Source of the DNA: Accumulibacter sp.
GTDB lineage: Bacteria > Pseudomonadota > Gammaproteobacteria > Burkholderiales > Rhodocyclaceae
NCBI GenBank assembly: GCA_017302455.1
Contig: JAFLDO010000021.1
Coordinates: 1-64,000, forward strand
Length of the DNA: 64,000 nucleotides
Direction: 5' to 3'
The position numbers and the translations under genes were made by a program. This document shows positions 27,112-35,543 of this stretch, piece by piece; position 1 is the first letter of the stretch; the number at the start of each line of letters is the position of its first letter. Below the pieces are notes generated by a model, which saw only the letters and a list, made by a program, of their open reading frames with translations, did no database searches and was not told where the DNA came from.

Positions 27112-27138
27112 CTGGATTCCTAACACGTGGCTAAGTTT

Positions 27139-27156
27139 GAACTAATTCTCATTCTC
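27139..27156 (-). promoter_or_regulatory. Possible Fur-like box upstream of mmdA
   Basis: The minus strand reads GAGAATGAGAATTAGTTC. The first two hexamers are GAGAAT, each one mismatch from the GATAAT unit of the Fur consensus. It lies about 28 bases upstream of the mmdA start. Weak evidence without alignment to relatives. Confidence 0.3.
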
Positions 27157-27521
27157 GCGGCAGCGGACTGCTGGCGACCTTCCGGCAGCGTAGTATCCAT
27201 ATTTTCGAATGTGTTGGCTAGTGTCAGGCGAAATTTTCTGCGCAGCTCGCAGCCGGCCTGCCGGCGTCTGGCGAAGCGGCTGACGGGCGGCGATTCGCTC
27301 GCACCACAGGGGCAAGACGTGCAAGACACGTCGGCCGGCCGCGGTGGCGACCGGCCGTGGCGCGACAAGAGCGGCGTGGGGTGGCAACCGTGTGGCGAGG
27401 TGGCCGCGTGCTCGATCGTCGCGAAGGACGGCGCCTGAGGGCGTACAATGCAGCCTGGCTGAGTGTCGCCCCGCCGGACCTCCGGCCAGCGCCCTCTTGC
27501 TACCGAGCAAATGGCCGGGGC
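27157..27521. other. Upstream region of the decarboxylase operon without a gene
   Basis: No convincing gene. On the minus strand CTGACA followed after 17 bases by AAATAT near 27205-27233 is a possible promoter for mmdA. The rest has no clear signal up to the tRNA terminator. Confidence 0.35.
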
Positions 27522-27549
27522 AAAAAAAAGCCCTGATTAATCAGGGCTT
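27522..27549 (-). terminator. Intrinsic terminator of the tRNA-Leu gene
   Basis: A palindrome AAGCCCTGAT/ATCAGGGCTT (27528-27549) lies ten bases past the tRNA end and is followed on the minus strand by eight T residues. Confidence 0.9.
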
Positions 27550-27558
27550 GTCTTGATC

Positions 27559-27645
27559 TGGTGCCCAAGAGAGGAATCGAACCTCCACGGTGTTGCCACC
27601 ACTAGGACCTGAACCTAGCGCGTCTACCAATTTCGCCACCTGGGC
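27559..27645 (-). tRNA. tRNA-Leu (anticodon CAG)
   Basis: Read on the minus strand, the acceptor stem GCCCAGG pairs with CTTGGGC and the CCA end is encoded (27559-27561). The D-arm GGCGAAATTGGTAGACGC, the anticodon stem-loop CTAGG-TTCAGGT-CCTAG, a long variable arm typical of tRNA-Leu, and the T-loop GGTTCGATTCC are all present. Length is 87 bases. The loop gives anticodon CAG, reading CUG, the main Leu codon in this GC-rich genome. Confidence 0.97.
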
Positions 27646-27663
27646 ATTTCCAGCGAAGGCCGG

Positions 27664-27691
27664 ATTCTATAGGAACACGAGTAAATGTCAA
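27664..27691 (-). promoter_or_regulatory. Promoter of tRNA-Leu overlapping the rnr start codon
   Basis: On the minus strand an exact TTGACA (27686-27691) is followed after 16 bases by TAGAAT (27664-27669). The predicted start is about 12 bases before the tRNA. The -35 box overlaps the ATG of the divergent rnr gene. Confidence 0.8.
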
Positions 27692-29856
27692 TAAAGAAAC
27701 TGTCGGCGATCCGGCGCAGCGATCCGTGGCTCGAGCGCGAAATGAAGAGATACGAACACCCGCTACCCTCGCGCGAATACCTGTTGCAGATCCTGGCGGA
27801 GCAGGGCAAGCCGGTGGGTTTCGAAGCGCTGTGCGCGCTGCTTGACATCGAGGGTGCCGAAGTCGATACGTTCCAGCGTCGCCTGCGGGCGATGGAACGT
27901 GAGGCACAACTGCTGCGCAACCGCAAGGGCTCTTACATCCTGCCCGAGCGCGCCAGTCTGATCGCCGGGCGCGTCGAGGGACATCCCGATGGCTATGGCT
28001 TCCTGATTCCCGATGATGGTGGTGAGGATCTGTTTCTCGAGGCTCGGCAGATGTCGAAGGTCCTGCATCGCGATCGCGCGCTCGTACGCGTCGTCGGTGT
28101 GGACCGCCGTGGCCGCCGCGAGGGGGTAATCGTCGAAGTCCTCGAACGGGCGAATAGCAGGATCGTCGGGCGCGTGCTGGTCGAGCACGGCATTACCTTG
28201 GTCGTTCCCGAAAACCGGCGTATCAACCAGGACATTCTGGTTGCGCCTGGTGGCACGAGTCTTGTCCGGTCGGGGGAGGTCGTGACGGTCGAGATCATCG
28301 AGCAGCCAGACCGGCATGCGAAACCCATCGGTCGAATCGTCGAAGTGCTCGGCGCCTACGCCGACCCTGGCATGGAGATTGAAATCGCGCTGCGCAAGCA
28401 CGAGTTGCCATTCGAGTTCTCGAGCGCAGCCCTTGCTGAAGCCGCAGCGCTGCCCGACGGTCTGACGAGTTCGGAGTCGGAAGGCCGCACCGATCTGCGT
28501 GCGCTGCCGCTCGTCACCATCGACGGCGAGACGGCAAGGGATTTCGACGACGCGGTCTTCGCCGAAAAGACGGGGCGTGGCTGGCGACTGGTGGTGGCGA
28601 TTGCCGACGTCAGTCACTATGTGCGACCGGGGATGGCGCTCGATCGTGAAGGACTTCAACGCGGCAACTCGGTGTATTTTCCGCGCCGGGTGATTCCGAT
28701 GTTGCCGGAGAAACTCTCCAACGGCCTGTGTTCGTTGAATCCCGACGTCGATCGCCTGGCCATGGTTTGCGACATGAACATCGATGCGGGCGGCGAGATT
28801 GTGGACTACCGGTTCTATCCGGCGGTCTTCCGCTCGCAGGCGCGCCTGACCTATGACCAGGTATGGCAGTGGCTATCGGGATCTGCACAGCCGGAAAGCG
28901 ACCGGGAACGCGCCCTGCAGCCACGCCTGCAAGCGCTGTATGGCTTGTTTCAGGTTCTCGGTGAGGCGCGCGGCAAGCGCGGCGCGATCGACTTCGAGAC
29001 GATCGAGACGATGATGGTCTTCAATGACCAGGGCAAGATCGAAAGGATCGTTCCCACCCACCGTAACGATGCGCACCGCTTGATCGAGGAGTGCATGCTG
29101 GCCGCCAATGTGTGTGCTTCGGCCTTTCTGCAGGCGAATCGGCAGCCGTGTCTGTACCGGATCCATGAGGGGCCGACACCCGAGAAACTCCAGGCCTTGC
29201 GCGATTTTCTCAGGGAGTTCGGCATCAGCCTCGGCGGTGGCGACGACCCGACCGCCAGGGACTATGCCAGCTTGTTGGACAGTATCAAGACCCGTCCGGA
29301 TGCGCAGTTGCTGCAGACGGTGATGCTGCGCTCGCTGCGCCAGGCGATGTACAGCCCCGACAATGTGGGTCACTTTGGTCTGTCGTACGAGCACTACACG
29401 CATTTCACATCGCCCATCCGGCGCTATCCCGACCTGCTGGTGCATCGCTCGATCAAGGCGCTGCTGGCAGCGGGGCGATACGCGCCGGGCAACTGGGAGG
29501 AGATCGGCTTGCACTGCTCGATGACCGAGCGGCGTGCCGACGAAGCGACGCGCGACGTCAGCAACTGGCTCAAGTGTTACTACATGCGCGACCGGATCGG
29601 CGAAACGTTTGCCGGCACCATTGCCGCGGTGGTGCCGTTTGGCGCCTTCGTCGCGCTCGACGAAGTCTACGTCGAAGGTCTGGTACATGTCTCGGAACTT
29701 GGCGAGGACTATTTTCAATACGATAGCGTCAAGCACCAGATGCTTGGTGAGCGGACCGGCAAGCGTTTTCGCTTGGGCGATCGCCTGAGCGTCAAGCTCG
29801 TCCGGGCGGATCTCGAGACCGGGCGCATCGACTTCGTACTCGCCGACGCGGCGTGA
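27685..29856 (+). CDS. rnr: Ribonuclease R
   Basis: 723 residues. Order of domains: an N-terminal helical HTH-like segment (SREYLLQILAEQGKPVGFEAL, in pieces), cold-shock domains (GRVEGHPDGYGFLIPDDG, about 95-230), the catalytic RNB domain with TIDGETARDFDDAVFAE near 280-293 holding the metal-binding Asp residues, and a C-terminal S1 domain (TIAAVVPFGAFVALDEVYVEGLVH, in pieces). It is a processive 3'-5' exoribonuclease that degrades structured RNA and acts in rRNA and tmRNA quality control. The lysine-rich tail of E. coli RNase R is missing. AGGA is ten bases before ATG 27685. Confidence 0.95.
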   Translation: MSIKKLSAIRRSDPWLEREMKRYEHPLPSREYLLQILAEQGKPVGFEALCALLDIEGAEVDTFQRRLRAMEREAQLLRNRKGSYILPERASLIAGRVEGHPDGYGFLIPDDGGEDLFLEARQMSKVLHRDRALVRVVGVDRRGRREGVIVEVLERANSRIVGRVLVEHGITLVVPENRRINQDILVAPGGTSLVRSGEVVTVEIIEQPDRHAKPIGRIVEVLGAYADPGMEIEIALRKHELPFEFSSAALAEAAALPDGLTSSESEGRTDLRALPLVTIDGETARDFDDAVFAEKTGRGWRLVVAIADVSHYVRPGMALDREGLQRGNSVYFPRRVIPMLPEKLSNGLCSLNPDVDRLAMVCDMNIDAGGEIVDYRFYPAVFRSQARLTYDQVWQWLSGSAQPESDRERALQPRLQALYGLFQVLGEARGKRGAIDFETIETMMVFNDQGKIERIVPTHRNDAHRLIEECMLAANVCASAFLQANRQPCLYRIHEGPTPEKLQALRDFLREFGISLGGGDDPTARDYASLLDSIKTRPDAQLLQTVMLRSLRQAMYSPDNVGHFGLSYEHYTHFTSPIRRYPDLLVHRSIKALLAAGRYAPGNWEEIGLHCSMTERRADEATRDVSNWLKCYYMRDRIGETFAGTIAAVVPFGAFVALDEVYVEGLVHVSELGEDYFQYDSVKHQMLGERTGKRFRLGDRLSVKLVRADLETGRIDFVLADAA

Positions 29857-29977
29857 GCGGGGCGGCGGCGACCATCGGCCGTGGTCACCGCGCGCCGCGC
29901 AGCCGGTCTGGCCGGTCTGGTAAGCTTCGCCCTTGAGGATTCACCCCCTGGAATTGCTGGAGAGCGCGGACTACATC

Positions 29978-30649
29978 ATGAGTGATCATCGTTATTCGTC
30001 GGCGGATATTGCCGTGATCGAGCGGGTCATCCGCGAGCGACGCGATATCCGGCACTTCGTTGCCGGGAAGCTGCCCGATGGCCTGCTCGGCCGCCTGCTG
30101 GACGCGGCCCATCTCGGGCCCTCGGTGGGCTACATGCAGCCGTGGCGTTTCGTGCGTATCGCCAGTGGCGACACGCGCGAGGCTCTGTGGCGCATCGTCG
30201 ATGCCGAGAGGGTGGCGACTGCCGCCAGTCTGCCGACACGCGCCGCCGATTTTCTCAAGCTGAAGATCGATGGCATTCGCGAGGCGGCCGAGGTCCTCGT
30301 CGTCGCGCTCATGCCGGGCCGCGAAGCGCACATCTTCGGTCGGCGCACCTTGCCCGAAATGGACCTCGCGTCGACCGCCTGCGCGATCCAGAACATGTGG
30401 CTGCTGGCACGCGCCGAGGGAATCGGCCTGGGCTGGGTCTCCTTTTTCGATCCCGATGCGGTCGGCGAATTGCTGGCAATGCCAACGGGAAGCCGGGCGA
30501 TCGCCATATTGTGCCTCGGACCGGTAGCCGAGTTTCCATCGGCACCGGTCCTCGAGACACAGGGCTGGGGTAGTCGCCTGCCGATGCACGAGGTGCTCTT
30601 CGAGGATCGGTGGAAGGCCGGTGCCGGTGCGACGCCCACAGCCTACTGA
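29978..30649 (+). CDS. bluB: 5,6-dimethylbenzimidazole synthase BluB
   Basis: 223 residues from ATG 29978. A nitroreductase-fold flavoprotein: ERRDIRHFVAGKLPDGLL, the BluB-specific AAHLGPSVGYMQPWRFV, LPEMDLASTACAIQNMWLLAR and GIGLGWVSFFDP. BluB fragments FMN with oxygen to give the lower ligand of vitamin B12. Oxygen is needed, so it works in aerobic phases. It is the first gene of an apparent run bluB-napF-acyl ligase. The B12 uptake genes are 11 kb away. Confidence 0.93.
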   Translation: MSDHRYSSADIAVIERVIRERRDIRHFVAGKLPDGLLGRLLDAAHLGPSVGYMQPWRFVRIASGDTREALWRIVDAERVATAASLPTRAADFLKLKIDGIREAAEVLVVALMPGREAHIFGRRTLPEMDLASTACAIQNMWLLARAEGIGLGWVSFFDPDAVGELLAMPTGSRAIAILCLGPVAEFPSAPVLETQGWGSRLPMHEVLFEDRWKAGAGATPTAY

Positions 30650-30676
30650 CGAATCGGTGCTGTGGGAGAGCGACCA

Positions 30677-31165
30677 GTGACCGCGCTGGTCAGCCGACGC
30701 AATTTCCTGCGTGGCCGCTTCTCGCCGCGAACGGCGCCCCTGCGGCCGCCGTGGGCGCTCGCCGAAGCGGTTTTCCTGCAGGCTTGTACGCGCTGCGGCG
30801 ATTGTCGAACGGCCTGCCCGACAAGAATCATTGTCGGTGACAGCGATGGCGGCGGCTATCCGGTACTTGATTTTGGCGCCGGCGAATGCACGTTCTGCGC
30901 CGCCTGCGTCAGCGCCTGTGCCAGCGGTGCCCTGCACAGGGTGGATGAGCAGTCCGCCTGGCGGGTGCGCGCCAGCATCACTGCGCCCTGTCTGGCGCAG
31001 CGGCAGGTCGAGTGCCGGATCTGCGCTGACCAGTGCGCCGCCGGCGCCATCGCCTTCCTGGCACGACCTGGCGGCATTGCTGCGCCAGTTGTCGACACTT
31101 CCCGTTGTACAGGCTGTGGTGCGTGTGTCGCGCCCTGTCCGACGCGTGCCATCCGTGTTGCTTGA
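30677..31165 (+). CDS. napF: NapF-type ferredoxin with four iron-sulfur motifs
   Basis: 162 residues from GTG 30677, with GGGAGAG just upstream; GTG 30662 is an alternative. After the N-terminal SRRNFLRGRFS come four cysteine clusters: CTRCGDCRTACP, CTFCAACVSACA, CRICADQCAAGA (less regular) and CTGCGACVAPCP. This is the layout of NapF, a cytoplasmic 4Fe-4S protein thought to help activate NapA. It is separated from the nap cluster by the acyl ligase gene and lies on the opposite strand. It starts 27 bases after bluB. Confidence 0.88.
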   Translation: MTALVSRRNFLRGRFSPRTAPLRPPWALAEAVFLQACTRCGDCRTACPTRIIVGDSDGGGYPVLDFGAGECTFCAACVSACASGALHRVDEQSAWRVRASITAPCLAQRQVECRICADQCAAGAIAFLARPGGIAAPVVDTSRCTGCGACVAPCPTRAIRVA

Positions 31166-31228
31166 GACGATCTCCTGCGCCTCGGGGCGAGGCGCCGCGG
31201 TACGCGAACCAATCACCAGGAGGTGACC

Positions 31229-34063
31229 ATGACGAGCGGAGAGGCGCGCGAGGCTCGGTTTGACGAGCGGTCGCCCGAGATATCGACAAGGCTGCTGCGT
31301 GTGGTTACGGCGATGGTCGAGGAAACTCGTCCAGGGCGGGCCGGGCGCGTGAGTCTGACCAGCCACCTCGAACGCGACCTGGGCCTGGACAGTCTGGCGC
31401 GGGTCGAACTGCTGTTGCGGGTTGGCAGCGAGTTTGGCCGGTCGCTGCCGGACGCCGCACTGGCCGAGGCCGAGACGCCGCAGGACTTGCTGCGATTCGT
31501 GGCCAGTGCGGGTGTCGAGGCTTTCTCGGGCGAACTCGTCGAACTCGCGACAGCCAGCGGTCTGACCAGCGTTCCTGCCCAGGCAGCGACGCTGGTCGAG
31601 GTTCTCGAGTGGCACGCTGAACGCAATCCACAACGGACGCACGTCCTGCTTTACGGCGATGGCGGGAGCGAACAGGGCTCCTTCCGGGCGGAAGCGATTT
31701 CCTACGCCGAACTGCTGGAGCAGTCGCGCCGTGTCGCCACCTCTCTGGTGACGCGTGGTTTGCTGCCACGGCAAGCCGTCGCGCTGATGCTGCCCACCGG
31801 GCGCGACTACCTGACCAGCTTTTTCGGCGTGATGCTCGCCGGCGGCATTCCGGTGCCGATCTATCCGCCGGCCCGGCTCGCTCAGCTCGAGGACCACCTG
31901 CGACGGCACGCGCGTATCCTGGCCAACGCGGAAGCCGCGTTCATCATCACCGTGCCGCAGGCGAAAGGGGTGGCCGCGCTGCTGCGTGCGGAGGCTCCCA
32001 GCCTCACAGAAGTCCTCACCCCGGCAGAACTCGACAGCGAACCGATCGGCCTGCTTTACCGGGCTGCACCGGCAGACATCGCCTTCCTGCAATACACGTC
32101 GGGCAGTACCGGCGAGCCCAAAGGCGTTGTCCTGACTCACGCCAATCTGCTGGCCAACCTGCGCGCGATGGGCGAGGCGGTAGCGGTGACCAGCGACGAC
32201 GTCTTCGTTTCCTGGCTCCCCCTTTATCACGACATGGGACTGATTGGCGCGTGGTTCGGGTCGCTCTATTTCGGTATGCGGCTGGTGTTGATGTCGCCGC
32301 TGGCCTTTCTCTCCCGGCCGGTGCGCTGGCTGCGTGCCATCTCCCATCATCGTGGCACCCTCTCCCCGGCGCCGAACTTCGCCTACGACCTGTGCGCGCG
32401 AAAGCTCGCCGACGCCGACCTGCAGGGGCTCGACCTTTCCTCGTGGCGGCTGGCGCTGAACGGTGCCGAACCAGTGAGTCCCTTGACACTTCAGGCCTTC
32501 GCGGAGCGCTTCGCGCCCTACGGCCTGCACCCCGAGGCGCTCACCCCGGTCTACGGTCTGGCGGAGTGCTCGGTCGGTCTGGCTTTTCCGCCGCTCGGGC
32601 GTGGCCCGCGCGTCGACCGGGTCCAGCGTGCAGCCTTGGTCGGCAGAAAGCACGCTCGGTCGGCCGACAGTGGCGACACTGATGCGCTGTGCGTGCCAGC
32701 CTGTGGGCGTGTCCTGCCGGGGCATGAAATCCGCGTTGTCGACGAGCAGAACGGCGAGTTGCCGGACCGCTACGTCGGGCGCCTGCAGTTTCGCGGGCCG
32801 TCAGCGACGGCCGGCTACTATCGCAATCCGGTGGCGACGCAAGCCCTGTTTCGTGACGGCTGGCTCGATTCGGGTGATTTCGCCTATACCGTCGACGGTG
32901 AGATCTATCTGACCGGCAGGGTCAAGGATCTGATCATTCGCGGCGGGCGCAACCTTTATCCCTACGAGCTCGAGCAGGCGGTGGGCAGCATCCCGGGCGT
33001 GCGTCGGGGCTGCGTTGCCGTATTTGCCAGCAACGATCCGGTCAATGCGACCGAACGCCTGGTGGTGATGGCCGAAACGCGCGAAGAGGACGCGGATCGG
33101 CGCGAGATTCTCCGGCAGAAGATCAACGAAGCGGCTGTCGCAGCGGTCGGCATGCCGGCCGACGAGGTGGTCCTGGCGCCGCCCAATTCGGTACTCAAGA
33201 CGTCCAGTGGCAAGATTCGTCGCAGTGCCTCGCGCGACGCCTTCGAGCATGGCCTGATCGGCGCTGGCCGCGCGCCGGTACGCCTGCAGTTGCTGCGCCT
33301 GGCGGTCGCGGCGCTACGCGCCCGCTTGGCCGAATCGGTACTACGCGTCGCCCGGGGTGCCTACGGTGCCTGGTGCTGGACGGTGTTCACGCTGCTCGCC
33401 ATACCGGTGATCGGGCTGGTTATCGCTTTGCGCGCGCCGCCAATCGGCCGCCGCGTGGTTCATCGCGCGGCGCGCATCTTCCTGTTTCTGGCGGCTATGC
33501 CGGTACCGCGTACGGCGACGGCGAAGCTCCCGTCATCGCCACACCTGCTGCTGGCCAACCACTGCAGCTATCTTGATGCGCTGGCTCTCTGTGCGAGCCT
33601 GCCACCGACGTGGGCCTACAGCTTTGTCGCCAAGCGCGAGTTCGTCGGACAGCCGGTGGTCCACACTTTTCTGCGTGCCCTCGGCACCCTGTTCGTCGAG
33701 CGCTTCGAGGCGTCGAAAAGCGCGGAGGACGTGGGCGAGATCGTCGCGGCGCTGGGGCGAGGCCAGAACCTTGTGATCTTCCCCGAGGGTACTTTCTCGC
33801 GAGAGGCAGGCCTCAAACCCTTCCGGATGGGGGCGTTCGTGAGCGCCGTGCGGGCGCATGTGCCGGTACTGGTCGGCGCTCTGCAGGGGACCCGCGCCAT
33901 TCTCCGCGATCGGACGTGGATGCCGAGGCACGGGCAGTTGTCGCTCCACATTGGACAACGGCTCGTCCCGAGCGGTGACGACTGGGGTGCCGCGGTCCGG
34001 CTACGCGATGCTACGCGCCAGGAGATGCTGCGGCTCTGTGGCGAGCACGATCTCGAACGTTAG
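31229..34063 (+). CDS. ACP - fatty acyl-AMP ligase - PlsC acyltransferase fusion
   Basis: 944 residues from ATG 31229 with GGAGG directly before. Residues about 15-85 are an acyl carrier domain with the phosphopantetheine Ser55 in LGLDSLARVEL. Residues about 125-690 are an adenylation domain of the fatty acyl-AMP ligase type (YTSGSTGEPKGV, PLYHDMGLIG, PVYGLAECSVGLAFPPL, GWLDSGDFAY, then SGKIRRSASRDAF with the catalytic Lys). Two hydrophobic stretches near 720-760 precede a PlsC-like acyltransferase with NHCSYLD (about 777) and FPEGTFSR (about 851). The protein could activate a fatty acid, load it on its own ACP and transfer it to a lipid acceptor. Acceptor and product unknown. It follows napF after 63 bases. 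Confidence 0.88.
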   Translation: MTSGEAREARFDERSPEISTRLLRVVTAMVEETRPGRAGRVSLTSHLERDLGLDSLARVELLLRVGSEFGRSLPDAALAEAETPQDLLRFVASAGVEAFSGELVELATASGLTSVPAQAATLVEVLEWHAERNPQRTHVLLYGDGGSEQGSFRAEAISYAELLEQSRRVATSLVTRGLLPRQAVALMLPTGRDYLTSFFGVMLAGGIPVPIYPPARLAQLEDHLRRHARILANAEAAFIITVPQAKGVAALLRAEAPSLTEVLTPAELDSEPIGLLYRAAPADIAFLQYTSGSTGEPKGVVLTHANLLANLRAMGEAVAVTSDDVFVSWLPLYHDMGLIGAWFGSLYFGMRLVLMSPLAFLSRPVRWLRAISHHRGTLSPAPNFAYDLCARKLADADLQGLDLSSWRLALNGAEPVSPLTLQAFAERFAPYGLHPEALTPVYGLAECSVGLAFPPLGRGPRVDRVQRAALVGRKHARSADSGDTDALCVPACGRVLPGHEIRVVDEQNGELPDRYVGRLQFRGPSATAGYYRNPVATQALFRDGWLDSGDFAYTVDGEIYLTGRVKDLIIRGGRNLYPYELEQAVGSIPGVRRGCVAVFASNDPVNATERLVVMAETREEDADRREILRQKINEAAVAAVGMPADEVVLAPPNSVLKTSSGKIRRSASRDAFEHGLIGAGRAPVRLQLLRLAVAALRARLAESVLRVARGAYGAWCWTVFTLLAIPVIGLVIALRAPPIGRRVVHRAARIFLFLAAMPVPRTATAKLPSSPHLLLANHCSYLDALALCASLPPTWAYSFVAKREFVGQPVVHTFLRALGTLFVERFEASKSAEDVGEIVAALGRGQNLVIFPEGTFSREAGLKPFRMGAFVSAVRAHVPVLVGALQGTRAILRDRTWMPRHGQLSLHIGQRLVPSGDDWGAAVRLRDATRQEMLRLCGEHDLER

Positions 34064-34127
34064 GTGCGCGGTCGGCGCCGCGCCAGGCAGGACGGCAAGT
34101 CTTGCCCGCGGCGGCGGCCAGCGTGCT

Positions 34128-34595
34128 TCAGTTCTTCCTGACCGGTTTCTTGACCGCGTCGCCCTTGAAGGTGTTGTCGACCAGGGGTGGCGCATCGACC
34201 TGCGGGACGTGACACTGAACACAGTTGTAGCGTCCGCCTGTGGCTTCGGCGTGCTTCTTGCCTTCGCGGTCGAGGAAATGGCTGTCACCGATCTTCGGCG
34301 CCTTCTTCTTCTGGTAGGTTGCGGCCGAGTGGCAATCGAGGCACTGGTTGCCTTCCAGGTTGATCTCGTCGAAGTTCTCGACGGCATGCGGGATCACGGG
34401 TGGCTGGGTGCTGAAAGTGCGTGCCACCGGCGCCTCCGTCCCCGGGCGCTTGCCGGAATAGGTCTTGACCTCGGGTGCCTGGTCAGGCGCGGCGACGTCG
34501 CTGCCGCGCATGGAGTTGGCGCCGTCGGCGGCAAGGGCCAGTGACGCCAGGCAACTCGCCACGATGGCGACGGTGAATTTCAGTGACTTGTGCAT
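34128..34595 (-). CDS. napB: Periplasmic nitrate reductase cytochrome subunit NapB
   Basis: 155 residues from ATG 34595. A signal peptide (KFTVAIVASCLASLALAAD) is followed by the NapB core: the approach sequence PPVIPHAVENFDEINLEGNQ, heme motif CLDCH, and heme motif CVQCH, giving two c-type hemes. NapB passes electrons to the NapA molybdenum centre. The last gene of the nap operon on this strand, 45 bases after napH. Confidence 0.95.
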   Translation of the reverse strand: MHKSLKFTVAIVASCLASLALAADGANSMRGSDVAAPDQAPEVKTYSGKRPGTEAPVARTFSTQPPVIPHAVENFDEINLEGNQCLDCHSAATYQKKKAPKIGDSHFLDREGKKHAEATGGRYNCVQCHVPQVDAPPLVDNTFKGDAVKKPVRKN

Positions 34596-34640
34596 GATTG
34601 GCGCTCCCTCCACGTCAAAGGATGATGATTCTCGAGTACT

Positions 34641-35543
34641 TCAGTTGCCGCGAGTCGCAGCGTGCCGGGTGATCTGCGCACCGTTGTCGGGCGGATTCTT
34701 GTAGCGCAGGTCGAAAGTGAAAACGTCCTTGGAACAAACATCGATACAGCGCCCACAGTTGGTGCAGTTGGCGGCGAGAATGACCGGGCCGATCCCCTTG
34801 CCGGCGCCCTTGAGCGCCGGGCGAATGACTTGAGGTTCGGGGCAGACCTCGAAGCAATCCATGCAATCATTGCAGGCAGCGCGTTTCGACGCCGAGATGC
34901 GCAGCGGGCTCCATTTGCCGAGGACGCTGTAGAAGGCGCCGACCGGGCAGAGATGCCCGCACCAGCCGCGGCTCATCACGAACAGGTCGAAGGCGAAGAC
35001 GGCCAGTACGACTGCCGACGCGGCCCCCAGTCCGAAGAGCAGGCCACGATGCAGCATCGACACCGGATTGACCAGTTCCCAGGCAATCGTACCGCTCAGC
35101 CCTGCCAGCAGCAGCGTCATCGCCAGTATCGCGTAGCGACTGCTGCGCGAGACATGCGCGCTCCCTTTGATGCCAAGCCGCAACCGTAGCCAGCCGGCGA
35201 AGTCGGTGACCAGATTGACCGGGCAGACCCACGCACAGTAAGCGCGACCGCCAACGAGAAAGTAGAAGACGGTAACGATCAGGGCGCCGATCAGTCCGAG
35301 CCTCGCGGGCACATGTCCGGCAACGAGCGCCTGCAGGACGACATACGGATCGCTCAGGGGCAGCGTCTCGAGCGTCAGGCTGTACGCAAGGTTGCCCTTG
35401 ACGATCCACAAGCCGGCGAGCGGCCCCAGGAGAAATAAGGCGAGGAGCGACAACTGACTGGCCCGGCGTGCCAGCAACCACCTGTGCGCAGCCAGCCACC
35501 CCTTGGCGGCAACTGCTTCGGCGCCGATACGCTTGTTGTTCAT
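34641..35543 (-). CDS. napH: Quinol dehydrogenase membrane component NapH
   Basis: 300 residues with four membrane helices. Two cytoplasmic CxxxCP motifs (YCAWVCPVN and WCGHLCPVG) and two C-terminal 4Fe-4S ferredoxin motifs (CNDCMDCFEVCP and CTNCGRCIDVCS) match NapH. With NapG it oxidises quinol and supplies electrons to NapB/NapA. ATG overlaps the napG stop (ATGA-type), so translation is coupled. Confidence 0.95.
   Translation of the reverse strand: MNNKRIGAEAVAAKGWLAAHRWLLARRASQLSLLALFLLGPLAGLWIVKGNLAYSLTLETLPLSDPYVVLQALVAGHVPARLGLIGALIVTVFYFLVGGRAYCAWVCPVNLVTDFAGWLRLRLGIKGSAHVSRSSRYAILAMTLLLAGLSGTIAWELVNPVSMLHRGLLFGLGAASAVVLAVFAFDLFVMSRGWCGHLCPVGAFYSVLGKWSPLRISASKRAACNDCMDCFEVCPEPQVIRPALKGAGKGIGPVILAANCTNCGRCIDVCSKDVFTFDLRYKNPPDNGAQITRHAATRGN

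Noticed and set aside
29906-29925. Short direct repeat GCCGGTCTG before bluB
   Set aside because: Only two copies of nine bases in GC-rich DNA; no sign of function.
29885-32725. A 946-codon open frame on the minus strand opposite bluB, napF and the acyl ligase
   Set aside because: It lies antisense to three clearly recognisable genes, its protein is rich in Arg, Gln and His without any domain, and such frames are expected in GC-rich coding DNA.
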